A stretch of DNA of 64,000 nucleotides from positions 62,001-126,000 of the forward strand of contig CAWDAQ010000011.1 of the NCBI GenBank assembly GCA_963800325.1. Direction: 5' to 3'. Positions within the stretch are counted from its first letter, which is position 1. Each line of letters begins with the position of its first letter. Both the position numbers and the translations under genes were made by a program. Origin of the DNA: CAWDAQ01 sp963800325. GTDB taxonomy: Bacteria; Actinomycetota; Actinomycetes; Actinomycetales; Dermatophilaceae. Positions 32,975 through 40,802 of the stretch are shown piece after piece. Below the pieces are notes generated by a model. That model searched no databases. It was not told where the DNA came from and saw only the letters and a program-made list of their open reading frames with translations.

Positions 32975-33819
32975 GACGGCCCCCGGGCGTGGTCGCTCCG
33001 CCCGTCGTGGCGCGAGCCGGTGTCGTGGCGCGAGCCGGTGTCGTGGCGCGAGCCGGTGTCGTGGCGCGAGCCGCCCCCGCGGCGCGAACCGCCGCCGGGG
33101 CCCGGGTCGTCACCGTGGCGCGGGGGGCCGCCCGGGCCCCGGACCCGGTCCCGGAGCGTGAACAGCGCCGCGAGCGCCGCGACGAGCACCGGGACCCCGG
33201 CCGGGACGCGGGGGAGGAGGACGACGGCGACGACCGCCGCGGCGGTGGCGACGGCGACGGTGTCCCGCGAGCGCAGCCGCGGCCAGAGCAGGCCGACGAA
33301 CGCCGCGGCGGCCGCGGCGTCGAGCCCGTAGGTGCGGGGGTCGCCGACCGAGGTCCCGACGAGCGCCCCGGCGAGGGTCGCGAGGTTCCACAGCGCGAAC
33401 ACGCTGGTCCCGGTGACCCAGAACCCGAGCCGCGAGGCCGCCCGCTCCGGCTGGGTGACGGCGACGGCCGTCGACTCGTCGATCGTCAGCTGGGCCGCGA
33501 GCAGCCGCCGCAGCCCGCTCACTCCGAGCAACCGGGTGAGCTGGAGGCCGTAGAGCCCGTTGCGGACGCCGAGCAGCGTCGACGTCGCCACCGCCGCCGC
33601 GCCGGCGCCCGAGCCGCCGGCGACGATCCCGACGAGTGCGAACTGGGAGCCGCCGGAGAACAGCAGGAGCGAGAGCGCCTGCGTCTGCCACACCGTGAGT
33701 CCCGCGGCCGCCGAGAGGGCCCCGAAGCTGACCCCGTACGCGCCCGTGGCCACCCCGACCGAGAGCCCCTGGCGGACGACCGCCGCCCGGCGGGCAGGCG
33801 GCAGGGTCGCCTCAGTCAC
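32971..33819 (-). CDS. azlC: AzlC-family branched-chain amino acid exporter subunit
   Basis: 282 aa, GTG overlapping the GNAT gene by 8 bp. About six membrane helices; the family block is GAYGVSFGALSAAAGLTVWQ then SLLLFSGGSQFALVGIVAGG. Downstream comes the AzlC-typical QLTIDESTAVA. The last 50 residues are a His/Arg/Asp repeat (GSRHDT units) coded by an 18-bp tandem repeat and absent from normal AzlC. Forms an exporter with AzlD. Confidence 0.9.
   Translation of the reverse strand: MTEATLPPARRAAVVRQGLSVGVATGAYGVSFGALSAAAGLTVWQTQALSLLLFSGGSQFALVGIVAGGSGAGAAAVATSTLLGVRNGLYGLQLTRLLGVSGLRRLLAAQLTIDESTAVAVTQPERAASRLGFWVTGTSVFALWNLATLAGALVGTSVGDPRTYGLDAAAAAAFVGLLWPRLRSRDTVAVATAAAVVAVVLLPRVPAGVPVLVAALAALFTLRDRVRGPGGPPRHGDDPGPGGGSRRGGGSRHDTGSRHDTGSRHDTGSRHDGRSDHARGPS
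33004..33073. repeat. 18-bp tandem repeat in azlC 3' end
   Basis: GTCGTGGCGCGAGCCGGT occurs three times exactly (33004, 33022, 33040), plus a fourth copy that breaks off at 33073. It encodes the GSRHDT units on the minus strand. The unit length keeps the frame, so copy number could vary without breaking the gene. Confidence 0.85.
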
Positions 33820-34459
33820 CGGCGGGCTGGGCGGTGGGGTCGGCGGTGGGGTCGGCGGTGAGGTCGGCAAGGAGGCGGACCTCGCGGAGGGTGTCGCCGT
33901 CGGGGGAGACGACCCGGTCGCGGTAGGCGCCGTCCGGGCCGAGCCCGGCGGCCTGGAGGAAGGCGCGGGTCGCCCCCTGGTCGCTGAGCACCCACGCGTG
34001 GAGGACCTCGCCACCGGCCTCACGGAGGATGTCGACGCACGCGTTGAGCAGGCGGGAGCCGTGGCCCTCCCGGCGTGCCGCGGGGTGGACCCCGAGCGCG
34101 AGCAGCTCGCCGGTGGCGTGGTCGGCGTCAGGGTCCTGCGTCGGGCCCACCGCGGCGAAGCCGACGACCTGGTCACCGGCGCAGGCGACGAGCAGGGTGT
34201 GCACCCCCTCCGGCGGGGCGGCGAGCGAGGTCCGCCACGCCGAGGCGAACGCCTGCGGCTCGAACGCCGCGACGACCTCGTCCGGCAGCACCCCGCGGTA
34301 GCTGTCCCGCCACACCTCGGCCTGGACCAGGCCCACCGCGGGGACGTCGCTCTCGCGGGCCCGGCGCACGCTCGCGTCCGCCAGCGGCCCGCGCTCGGAC
34401 CCGCCCACGGGGTGCTCGTGCTGCTCGTGGTCGTGCTCGTGCTCGTGCTCGTGCGGCAT
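33812..34459 (-). CDS. GNAT acetyltransferase with His-rich N-terminus
   Basis: 215 aa from ATG 34459 (GAGGA ribosome site 7 nt upstream); ATG 34477 and GTG 34522 are longer options. The chain begins MPHEHEHEHDHEQHEHPV, a metal-chelating run. A GNAT domain follows, with ADASVRRARESDVPAVGLVQ, motif A ELLALGVHPAARREGHGSRL (R-x-x-G-x-G) and GATRAFLQAAGL. It ends in a DPTADPTADPTAQP repeat. It lies upstream of azlC with overlap, so the three genes form one unit. The His run may bind Ni or Zn; the acceptor is unknown. Confidence 0.75.
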   Translation of the reverse strand: MPHEHEHEHDHEQHEHPVGGSERGPLADASVRRARESDVPAVGLVQAEVWRDSYRGVLPDEVVAAFEPQAFASAWRTSLAAPPEGVHTLLVACAGDQVVGFAAVGPTQDPDADHATGELLALGVHPAARREGHGSRLLNACVDILREAGGEVLHAWVLSDQGATRAFLQAAGLGPDGAYRDRVVSPDGDTLREVRLLADLTADPTADPTAQPAGD

Positions 34460-34512
34460 CGCCCCATCCTCGCCCATGACGGCGACGTCGCCGACCCCGG
34501 GGACGACGTCAT

Positions 34513-34556
34513 GGTGTGACACCTCGAGTGCACAATTGCGAGATCGTGTAACACGA
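34513..34556. promoter_or_regulatory. Two GTGTnACAC palindromes upstream of paaA
   Basis: GGTGTGACACC (34513-34523) and TCGTGTAACACGA (34544-34556) are perfect odd-length palindromes sharing the core GTGTnACAC. Their centres are 32 bp apart, about three helical turns. The second abuts the paaA -10. This is a likely operator pair for a dimeric repressor (PaaR/PaaX-like); no regulator gene is in the window. Confidence 0.65.
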
Positions 34557-34559
34557 CGT

Positions 34560-34565
34560 CATACT
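34560..34565 (+). promoter_or_regulatory. -10 element (CATACT), leaderless paaA
   Basis: CATACT ends 6 nt before ATG 34572, right beside the palindrome. Confidence 0.5.
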
Positions 34566-34571
34566 GGGGTC

Positions 34572-35585
34572 ATGTACGGCAACGACTTCGGCCCCACCGA
34601 GCAGGCACCGGCCCCCGACGAGCCGCTCAACGCGGCCGACGCCGGACTGTTCGACGACCTCATCGCCTCCGACCTGCGGATCGAGCCCCGGGACGAGATG
34701 CCCGAGGCCTACCGGACGACGCTCGTGCGGCAGATCGCCCAGCACGCCCACTCCGAGATCATCGGCATGCAGCCCGAGGGCAACTGGATCACCCGCGCGC
34801 CGAGCCTGCGCCGCAAGGCGATCCTCATGGCCAAGGTCCAGGACGAGGCCGGCCACGGGCTCTACCTCTACAGCGCCGCCGAGACCCTCGGGGTGGACCG
34901 GGCCGAGCTCCTCGACAAGCTCCACACCGGCCGCCAGAAGTACTCCTCGATCTTCAACTACCCGACGCTGACGTGGGCCGACGTCGGCGCCATCGGGTGG
35001 CTCGTCGACGGCGCGGCGATCATGAACCAGGTGCCGCTGTGCCGCTGCTCCTACGGCCCGTACGCGCGGGCGATGGTGCGCGTCTGCAAGGAGGAGTCGT
35101 TCCACCAGCGCCAGGGCTTCGAGATCCTCTGGACCCTCAGCCGCGGCACCGAGAAGCAGCGGGCGATGGCCCAGGACGCGGCCGACCGGTGGTGGTGGCC
35201 CTCGCTGATGATGTTCGGCCCGCCCGACACCGGGGAGCACGCCCGCGGCGGCGGGCACACCGAGCAGTCGATGGCGTGGGGGATCAAGCGGTTCGCCAAC
35301 GACGACCTGCGCCAGAAGTTCGTCGACATGACCGTCCCGCAGGCCCACCGGCTCGGGCTCACCCTGCCCGACCCCGACCTGCGGTGGAACGAGGAGCGGG
35401 GGCACTGGGACTTCGGCGAGATCGACTGGGCCGAGTTCCGGCGGGTCCTGGCGGGCGACGGTCCCTGCAACGCCCAGCGGGTCGCCCACCGCGTCGGCGC
35501 CCACGAGGACGGCGCCTGGGTGCGCGAGGCGGCGACCGCGCACGCCGAGAAGCAGGCCGCCCGCGCCCGGGAGGTCGCCGCGTGA
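34572..35585 (+). CDS. paaA: 1,2-phenylacetyl-CoA epoxidase, catalytic subunit A
   Basis: 337 aa. The diiron oxygenase subunit that epoxidises the ring of phenylacetyl-CoA. Diiron ligands are recognisable in SEIIGMQPEG, KVQDEAGHGLYLY (ExxH) and VCKEESFHQRQGFE (ExxH). Family blocks NQVPLCRCSYGPYARAMVRV and PDLRWNEERGHWDFGEIDW are intact. First gene of a five-gene run with stop-start overlaps, behind a probable operator. Confidence 0.97.
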   Translation: MYGNDFGPTEQAPAPDEPLNAADAGLFDDLIASDLRIEPRDEMPEAYRTTLVRQIAQHAHSEIIGMQPEGNWITRAPSLRRKAILMAKVQDEAGHGLYLYSAAETLGVDRAELLDKLHTGRQKYSSIFNYPTLTWADVGAIGWLVDGAAIMNQVPLCRCSYGPYARAMVRVCKEESFHQRQGFEILWTLSRGTEKQRAMAQDAADRWWWPSLMMFGPPDTGEHARGGGHTEQSMAWGIKRFANDDLRQKFVDMTVPQAHRLGLTLPDPDLRWNEERGHWDFGEIDWAEFRRVLAGDGPCNAQRVAHRVGAHEDGAWVREAATAHAEKQAARAREVAA

Positions 35586-35965
35586 GCCCGTCCGGCCCCG
35601 CCGGCGCCACGGGTGGCACGACGGACGGCGCCACGGACGGCACGCCCGCGACGCCGCCCGAGGAGTCGGAGGTCCCGCGCCCGGAGCGGTCCTGGCCGCT
35701 CTGGGAGGTCTTCGTCCGCGCCAAGCGGGGGCTCTCCCACGTCCACGCGGGCTCGCTCCACGCCCCGGACGCGACGATGGCGCTGCGCAACGCCCGGGAC
35801 CTCTACACCCGCCGGCAGGAGGGGGTCTCGGTCTGGGTCGTGCGGGCGAGCGACGTGACCGCGTCCTCCCCGGACGAGCGGGGCTCCTTCTTCGACCCTG
35901 CCGGGGACAAGGTCTACCGGCACCCGACGTTCTACGACGTCCCCGACGACGTCGAGTACCTGTGA
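35582..35965 (+). CDS. paaB: 1,2-phenylacetyl-CoA epoxidase subunit B
   Basis: 127 aa, GTG overlapping paaA (GTGA). A small subunit needed for complex function. After a 35-residue Gly/Thr/Pro-rich extension comes the conserved core WPLWEVFVRAKRGLSHVHAG then APDATMALRNARDLYTRR and VWVVRASDVTAS. The N-terminal extension is longer than in the roughly 95-residue E. coli protein. Confidence 0.95.
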   Translation: MSPSGPAGATGGTTDGATDGTPATPPEESEVPRPERSWPLWEVFVRAKRGLSHVHAGSLHAPDATMALRNARDLYTRRQEGVSVWVVRASDVTASSPDERGSFFDPAGDKVYRHPTFYDVPDDVEYL

Positions 35966-36744
35966 GGGGCGAGACCGTGACCGCCACCCCCACCACGAGC
36001 GCCGCGGAATACGTCCTCGGCCTCGCCGACGACGCCCTCGTCTACGCCCAGCGGCTCGGGGAGTGGATCTCCCGGGCCCCGCAGATCGAGGAGGACATGG
36101 CGCTCGGCAACATCGCCCTCGACCTCCTCGGCCAGGCGCGGGCCCTGCTCACCCGGGTCGGCGAGCTCGACGGGACCGGGCGCACCGAGGACGACCTGGC
36201 CTACCTGCGCGACGAGCGCGAGTTCCGCTGCGTCCACCTCGTCGAGCAGCCCCGGGGCGACTTCGGCCACGAGATGGTGCGGATGCTCTGGTTCACCAGC
36301 TACCAGCACGGGTTGTGGCGGGCGCTGCGGGACTCCGCCGACCCCGTCGTCGCCGGCGTGGCCGCCAAGGCCGTCAAGGAGGTCGACTACCACCGCGACC
36401 ACGCGAGCCAGTGGGTCACCCGGCTCGGGGACGGCACGCCGACCTCCCGCGGGCGGACGGTCGCCGCCCTCGCCGACGTCGCGCCCTACGTCGACGAGCT
36501 GTTCGACGACGACCCCTGCTCGGTCGCCGCGGCCGACGCCGGGATCGGCGTGCTGCCCTCACGGCTGCGCGAGCCCGCCGTGGCGCACGTCACCGCCGTC
36601 CTCGCCGGGGCGGGGCTCGAGCCGCCGGAGCCGCCCGTCGGCCGCTCCCGCGGCGGGCGCGAGGGCCTGCACTCCGAGCACATGGGCTACCTGCTCGCCG
36701 AGATGCAGCACATCGCCCGCTCCCACCCGGGGGCGACGTGGTGA
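35962..36744 (+). CDS. paaC: 1,2-phenylacetyl-CoA epoxidase subunit C
   Basis: 260 aa, GTG overlapping paaB (GTGA). The structural, ferritin-like partner of PaaA. Conserved: YVLGLADDALVYAQRLGEWI, APQIEEDMALGNIALDLLGQ, YLRDEREFRCVHLVEQPRGD and VKEVDYHRDHASQWV. GTG 35977 is an alternative start. Overlaps paaD. Confidence 0.95.
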   Translation: MRGETVTATPTTSAAEYVLGLADDALVYAQRLGEWISRAPQIEEDMALGNIALDLLGQARALLTRVGELDGTGRTEDDLAYLRDEREFRCVHLVEQPRGDFGHEMVRMLWFTSYQHGLWRALRDSADPVVAGVAAKAVKEVDYHRDHASQWVTRLGDGTPTSRGRTVAALADVAPYVDELFDDDPCSVAAADAGIGVLPSRLREPAVAHVTAVLAGAGLEPPEPPVGRSRGGREGLHSEHMGYLLAEMQHIARSHPGATW

Positions 36745-37277
36745 GCGCGCCCCCCGCCACGCCCGCGACGTCGAGCGCCCTCGCCGCCGCCCTCGCCGCC
36801 GTGCCGGACCCGGAGATCCCCGTCGTCACCGTCGCCGACCTCGGCATCCTCCGCGAGGTCGCGGCGGACGAGGCGAGCCGGACCGTCGAGGTCACGATCA
36901 CCCCGACCTACTCCGGCTGCCCCGCCATGGCGGCGATCGAGTCCCACCTGGTCCACGTCGCCTCCCGGCTCGGGTGGACCGCCCGGGTGCGCACCCGGCT
37001 CTCCCCGCCGTGGACCACCGACTGGATGAGCGAGACCGGCCGGGCGCGGCTGCGCGAGTTCGGCATCGCGCCCCCCGAGCCCGGCGCGGCGGCCCGCGAC
37101 GGGCAGACCCACCGGCAGGGGCCGGTGCCGGTCACGCTGACCGCCCGCCGGGTCACCTGCCCCCACTGCGGCAGCGACGACACCGAGGAGCTCGCCCGGT
37201 TCGGCTCCACGGCGTGCAAGGCGCTGCGCCGGTGCCGCTCCTGCCGCGAGCCCTTCGACGAGTTCAAGGCCATCTGA
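36741..37277 (+). CDS. paaD: 1,2-phenylacetyl-CoA epoxidase subunit D (Fe-S/maturation)
   Basis: 178 aa, GTG overlapping paaC (GTGA). The MIP18/DUF59 domain (VPDPEIPVVTVADLGILREV, TPTYSGCPAMAAIESHL) is followed by a C-terminal zinc-ribbon-like segment: CPHCGSDDTEELARFGSTAC and CRSC. PaaD is thought to help assemble the metal centres of the complex. Confidence 0.95.
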   Translation: MSAPPATPATSSALAAALAAVPDPEIPVVTVADLGILREVAADEASRTVEVTITPTYSGCPAMAAIESHLVHVASRLGWTARVRTRLSPPWTTDWMSETGRARLREFGIAPPEPGAAARDGQTHRQGPVPVTLTARRVTCPHCGSDDTEELARFGSTACKALRRCRSCREPFDEFKAI

Positions 37278-38399
37278 ATGTCCCTGCTGACCCCCTCCGC
37301 CCCGCCGCGCCACCGGCCGACGTTCCACCCGCTGCGCGTCACCGACGTCGAGCGGCTCACCGACGACGCCGTCGCGATCACCTTCGCCGTCCCCGACGAG
37401 CTCGCGGCCGAGTACCTGCGCTACGCCCCCGGGCAGCACCTCACCCTCCGCGCGCAGATCGGCGGGGAGGACGTGCGCCAGTCGTACTCGATCTGCCTCT
37501 CCCCGCGCCGCGCGCGCCGGACCGGGACGCTGCGCGTCGCCTCGGCCCGCGTCCCGGGCGGACGGATGTCGAACTGGCTCGCCGACGAGGTCTGCGCCGG
37601 CGACGACATCGAGGTCATGACCCCGATGGGCGGGTTCACCTGCCCCACCCGTCCCGAGCTCTCCCGTCACCACGTCGCGGTCGCCGCCGGGTCGGGCATC
37701 ACCCCCGTGCTCGCGATCGTCACCAGCGTGCTCGAGGACGAGCCGGACTCGCGGGTCACGCTGCTCTACGGCAACCGGCGCACGAGCTCGGTGATGTTCC
37801 TCGAGGAGCTCGAGGACCTGAAGAACCGGTACATGGGACGGCTCCAGCTGCTCCACGTCCTCTCCCGCGAGCCCCAGGACGCCGAGCTGCTCAGCGGCCG
37901 GCTCGACCCGGAGCGGGTCCGGGCGCTGCTCGCCGCGTTCGCGCCGGTCGGCGACGTCGACGAGTGGTACCTCTGCGGCCCGTTCGGGATGGTCGAGGGC
38001 GTCCAGCAGCTCCTCGCCGACGCCGGTGTCGACGGCCACCACGTCCACCACGAGATCTTCCACGTCGCGAGCCAGGACGAGCCCCGGCGCGAGGTCGTCG
38101 TCGACGAGGGCGCCCCCGCCGAGGCGGTCGTCACCGTCAACCTCGACGGCCGGACGACCCGCGTCGAGATGCCCTCCCGGGACGAGACGATCCTCGCGGC
38201 GACGCTGCGCGCCCGCCCGGACGCCCCGTACTCGTGCACGGGCGGGGTGTGCGGGACGTGCCGGGCACGGCTCGTCCACGGCGAGGTCCGCATGGACCGC
38301 AACTACGCCCTCGAGCCGGACGAGGTCGACGCCGGCATCGTGCTCGCCTGCCAGTCCCACCCCGTCACCGACGAGGTCACCCTCGACTACGACGCGTGA
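37278..38399 (+). CDS. paaE: 1,2-phenylacetyl-CoA epoxidase subunit E (reductase)
   Basis: 373 aa, ATG directly after the paaD stop. Passes electrons from NADPH through FAD and a 2Fe-2S centre to PaaA. FAD site VRQSYSICLSPRR; NAD(P) site VAAGSGITPVLAIVTSVL and YLCGPFGMVEGVQQLL; plant-type ferredoxin cysteines in PYSCTGGVCGTCRARLVHGE and VLACQSHP. Last gene of the operon; no paaK, paaG or paaZ follows, so the rest of the pathway lies elsewhere. Confidence 0.96.
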   Translation: MSLLTPSAPPRHRPTFHPLRVTDVERLTDDAVAITFAVPDELAAEYLRYAPGQHLTLRAQIGGEDVRQSYSICLSPRRARRTGTLRVASARVPGGRMSNWLADEVCAGDDIEVMTPMGGFTCPTRPELSRHHVAVAAGSGITPVLAIVTSVLEDEPDSRVTLLYGNRRTSSVMFLEELEDLKNRYMGRLQLLHVLSREPQDAELLSGRLDPERVRALLAAFAPVGDVDEWYLCGPFGMVEGVQQLLADAGVDGHHVHHEIFHVASQDEPRREVVVDEGAPAEAVVTVNLDGRTTRVEMPSRDETILAATLRARPDAPYSCTGGVCGTCRARLVHGEVRMDRNYALEPDEVDAGIVLACQSHPVTDEVTLDYDA

Positions 38400-38402
38400 G
38401 CC

Positions 38403-38882
38403 TCAGCCCTGGGCGCGGCGACGGACCCGGGTGACGACGTCGAAGCCCTCGTGGTGCTCCCGGGACTCCTCGCGCCACCGCGCCCGGTCCCAGTCCGGGA
38501 ACCACGTGTCCCCATCGGGCTCGGCGTCCACCTCGGTGACCACCATCCGCTGGGCGAACGGCAGCGCGAGCGCGTAGACCTCGCCGCCGCCGACGACGAA
38601 CACCTCGTCCGCGGGCCCGGCGAGGACGAGGGCCTCCTCGAAGGAGTGGGCGGTCTCGACGTCGGTGTGCCGCCAGACCGGGTCGCGGGTGATGACGACG
38701 GTCCGCCGGCCGGGCAGGGCGCGGCCGATCGCGTCGAAGGTGCGCCGTCCCATGACGAGCACGTGGCCGAGCGTCGTCGCCTTGAAGTGGCGCAGGTCCT
38801 CGGGAAGGTGCCACGGCATCCCGCCCCCGGAGCCGATGACCCCGTTGCGGGCGACCGCGGCGAGCAGCGTGATGCGCGTCAT
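38403..38882 (-). CDS. folA: Dihydrofolate reductase
   Basis: 159 aa, ATG start. Reduces dihydrofolate with NADPH. Family motifs: NGVIGSGGGMPWHLPEDLRH, FKATTLGHVLVMGRRTFDAI, VITRDPVW and VVGGGEVYALALPFAQRM. It lies downstream of thyA on the same strand, the two genes whose products recycle folate in dTMP synthesis. It has its own leaderless-type promoter. Confidence 0.96.
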   Translation of the reverse strand: MTRITLLAAVARNGVIGSGGGMPWHLPEDLRHFKATTLGHVLVMGRRTFDAIGRALPGRRTVVITRDPVWRHTDVETAHSFEEALVLAGPADEVFVVGGGEVYALALPFAQRMVVTEVDAEPDGDTWFPDWDRARWREESREHHEGFDVVTRVRRRAQG

Positions 38883-38888
38883 GGGGCC

Positions 38889-38894
38889 AGCGTA
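38889..38894 (-). promoter_or_regulatory. -10 element (TACGCT), leaderless folA
   Basis: TACGCT on the minus strand ends 6 nt before ATG 38882. Confidence 0.5.
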
Positions 38895-38969
38895 GGGGGC
38901 CGGAGGTGACGGCGGCGGGCGGCGGCGGCGCGCCGTCGGATCCCGGCCCGGGCCCGGGTCGACCGGCGC

Positions 38970-39779
38970 TCAGACCGCGATCGGCGCCTTGATCGAGGGG
39001 TGGGCCCGGTAGCCGACGAGCTCGAAGTCGGGCAGGTCGTAGTCGTCGATGGCCCCCCGCGGGGTGATCCGCATCGTCGGCCGCGGGTACGGCTCGCGGG
39101 TCAGCTGCAGTCGGGCCTGGTCGAGGTGGTTGCTGTAGAGGTGCGCGTCGCCGAGGGTGTGGACGAGCTCACCCGGCTCGAGGTCGGTGAGCTGGGCGAC
39201 CATCATCGTCAGCAGGGCGTAGGAGGCGATGTTGAACGGCACGCCGAGGAAGACGTCGGCCGAGCGCTGGTAGAGCTGGCAGTCCAGCCGGGACCGGCCG
39301 CCGGCGGGGTCGGGTCGGACGTAGAACTGGAACAGCGCGTGGCACGGCGGGAGGGCCATGTCGTCGACGTCGGCGACGTTCCACGCCGAGACGACGTGGC
39401 GCCGGCTGTCCGGGGTGGTCCGGATGCCCTCGATGACGCGGGCGACCTGGTCGACGTGGCCGCCGTCCGGGGTCGGCCACGAGCGCCACTGGTGGCCGTA
39501 CACCGGACCGAGGTCGCCGTTCTCGTCGGCCCACTCGTCCCAGATCGTGATCCCGCGCTCGTGCAGCCAGCCGACGTTGGTGTCCCCGCGCAGGAACCAC
39601 AGCAGCTCGCCGATGATCGAGCGCAGGTGGAGCCTCTTCGTCGTCACCACCGGGAACCCCTCGGCGAGGTCGAAGCGCATCTGGTAGCCGAAGACGCTGC
39701 GGGTGCCGGTCCCGGTCCGGTCGGACTTGCTGACGCCGGTGGTCAGGACGTGGTCGAGGAGGTCGAGGTAGGCCCGCAC
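38970..39779 (-). CDS. thyA: Thymidylate synthase (ThyA)
   Basis: 269 aa from GTG 39779 (VRAYLDLLDHVLTTG). Methylates dUMP using methylene-tetrahydrofolate. Motifs: DRTGTGTRSVFGYQMRFDL, GELLWFLRGDTNVGWLHERG, the catalytic Cys in LPPCHALFQFYV, LYQRSADVFLGVPFNIASYA and HTLGDAHLYSNH. GTG 39782 is one codon upstream; GTG 39779 is preferred because the -10 element then ends exactly 6 nt away, as in neighbouring leaderless genes. Confidence 0.96.
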   Translation of the reverse strand: MRAYLDLLDHVLTTGVSKSDRTGTGTRSVFGYQMRFDLAEGFPVVTTKRLHLRSIIGELLWFLRGDTNVGWLHERGITIWDEWADENGDLGPVYGHQWRSWPTPDGGHVDQVARVIEGIRTTPDSRRHVVSAWNVADVDDMALPPCHALFQFYVRPDPAGGRSRLDCQLYQRSADVFLGVPFNIASYALLTMMVAQLTDLEPGELVHTLGDAHLYSNHLDQARLQLTREPYPRPTMRITPRGAIDDYDLPDFELVGYRAHPSIKAPIAV

Positions 39780-39785
39780 CACGGC

Positions 39786-39791
39786 AACGTA
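39786..39791 (-). promoter_or_regulatory. -10 element (TACGTT), leaderless thyA
   Basis: TACGTT on the minus strand ends 6 nt before GTG 39779. Confidence 0.5.
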
Positions 39792-39889
39792 GCACCGGCC
39801 CGCGAGGTGCCCCCGGCCCCGGGACGACGCGCGCCGGGTCGCCGCACCGGCCGCCGGAACGGCGGCCTGAGGGCGGCGGGCGTGCGCGG

Positions 39890-39895
39890 TAGCCT
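39890..39895 (+). promoter_or_regulatory. -10 element (TAGCCT), leaderless dapA
   Basis: TAGCCT ends 7 nt before ATG 39903. Confidence 0.55.
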
Positions 39896-39902
39896 CGGGG
39901 CC

Positions 39903-40802
39903 ATGTCTTCCACGCCTCCCTTCGGAAGGGTCACGACCGCACTCGTGAGCCCCATGCGCTCCGACGGTGCGCTCGACCTCGACGCGGCCGCCCGTGTCGC
40001 GGAGTACCTCGTCGACCACGGTCACGACGGGGTCGTCGTCAACGGCACGACGGGGGAGTCGCCCACGACGACGAACGCCGAGAAGCGCGAGCTCGTCAAG
40101 GCCGTCGTCGAGGCGGTCGGCGGCCGGGCGGCGGTCACCGCGGGCGTCGGGACCAACGACACCCGGCACAGCATCGAGCTCGCCCGGGACGCCGCGGCCG
40201 CGGGCGCGGACGGGCTGCTCGTCGTCTCGCCGTACTACAACAAGCCGACCCAGGCCGGGATGCGGGCGCACTTCACCGCGATCGCGGACAGCACCGGGCT
40301 CCCGGTCATGCTCTACGACATCCCCGGCCGGACCGGGATCCCGATCCACACCGAGACCCTCATCGCGCTCGCCGAGCACCCCAGGATCGTCGCCGTCAAG
40401 GACGCCAAGGGCGACCTCTGGGGCGCGAGCCAGGTCATGGCCGCCACCGACATGCAGTGGTACAGCGGGGACGACCCGATGAACCTCGCCCACCTCACCC
40501 AGGGTGCGGTCGGGGTGGTCAGCGTCGTCGGCCACGCCGCCGGGCCGGTCTACGCCGCGATGGTCGCCGCGCTCGACGCGGGGGACCTGACCGAGGCCGT
40601 CGCGCTGCACCGTAGGGTGATCCCCGCAGTGAACGCGATCATGACCCCCGGCGCCCCCTCCCAGGGAGCCGTCATGGCGAAGGCCGCCCTGAAGGTCCTC
40701 GGTGTCCTCGACTCGGCGGCCGTCCGGCTGCCTCTGCTCGAGGCCGACGCGGGTCAGGTCGAATCCGTCCGAGAAGGACTGACGAAGGCAGGTCTGGCGT
40801 GA
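39903..40802 (+). CDS. dapA: 4-hydroxy-tetrahydrodipicolinate synthase
   Basis: 299 aa. Condenses pyruvate with aspartate semialdehyde, the entry to lysine and diaminopimelate. Signatures: GVVVNGTTGESPTTTNAEK, the active-site Tyr in GLPVMLYDIPGRTGI and the Schiff-base Lys in RIVAVKDAKGDL. The RNase J gene overlaps its stop (GTGA), so both are co-translated. Confidence 0.96.
   Translation: MSSTPPFGRVTTALVSPMRSDGALDLDAAARVAEYLVDHGHDGVVVNGTTGESPTTTNAEKRELVKAVVEAVGGRAAVTAGVGTNDTRHSIELARDAAAAGADGLLVVSPYYNKPTQAGMRAHFTAIADSTGLPVMLYDIPGRTGIPIHTETLIALAEHPRIVAVKDAKGDLWGASQVMAATDMQWYSGDDPMNLAHLTQGAVGVVSVVGHAAGPVYAAMVAALDAGDLTEAVALHRRVIPAVNAIMTPGAPSQGAVMAKAALKVLGVLDSAAVRLPLLEADAGQVESVREGLTKAGLA

Noticed and set aside
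33004..33073. Possible CRISPR-like repeats
   Set aside because: The units are directly adjacent with no spacers and lie in frame inside azlC.
32660..38399. azl-paa block as a genomic island with mobility genes
   Set aside because: No integrase, transposase, tRNA target or flanking direct repeat is visible; only the palindromic repeat at one border is suggestive.
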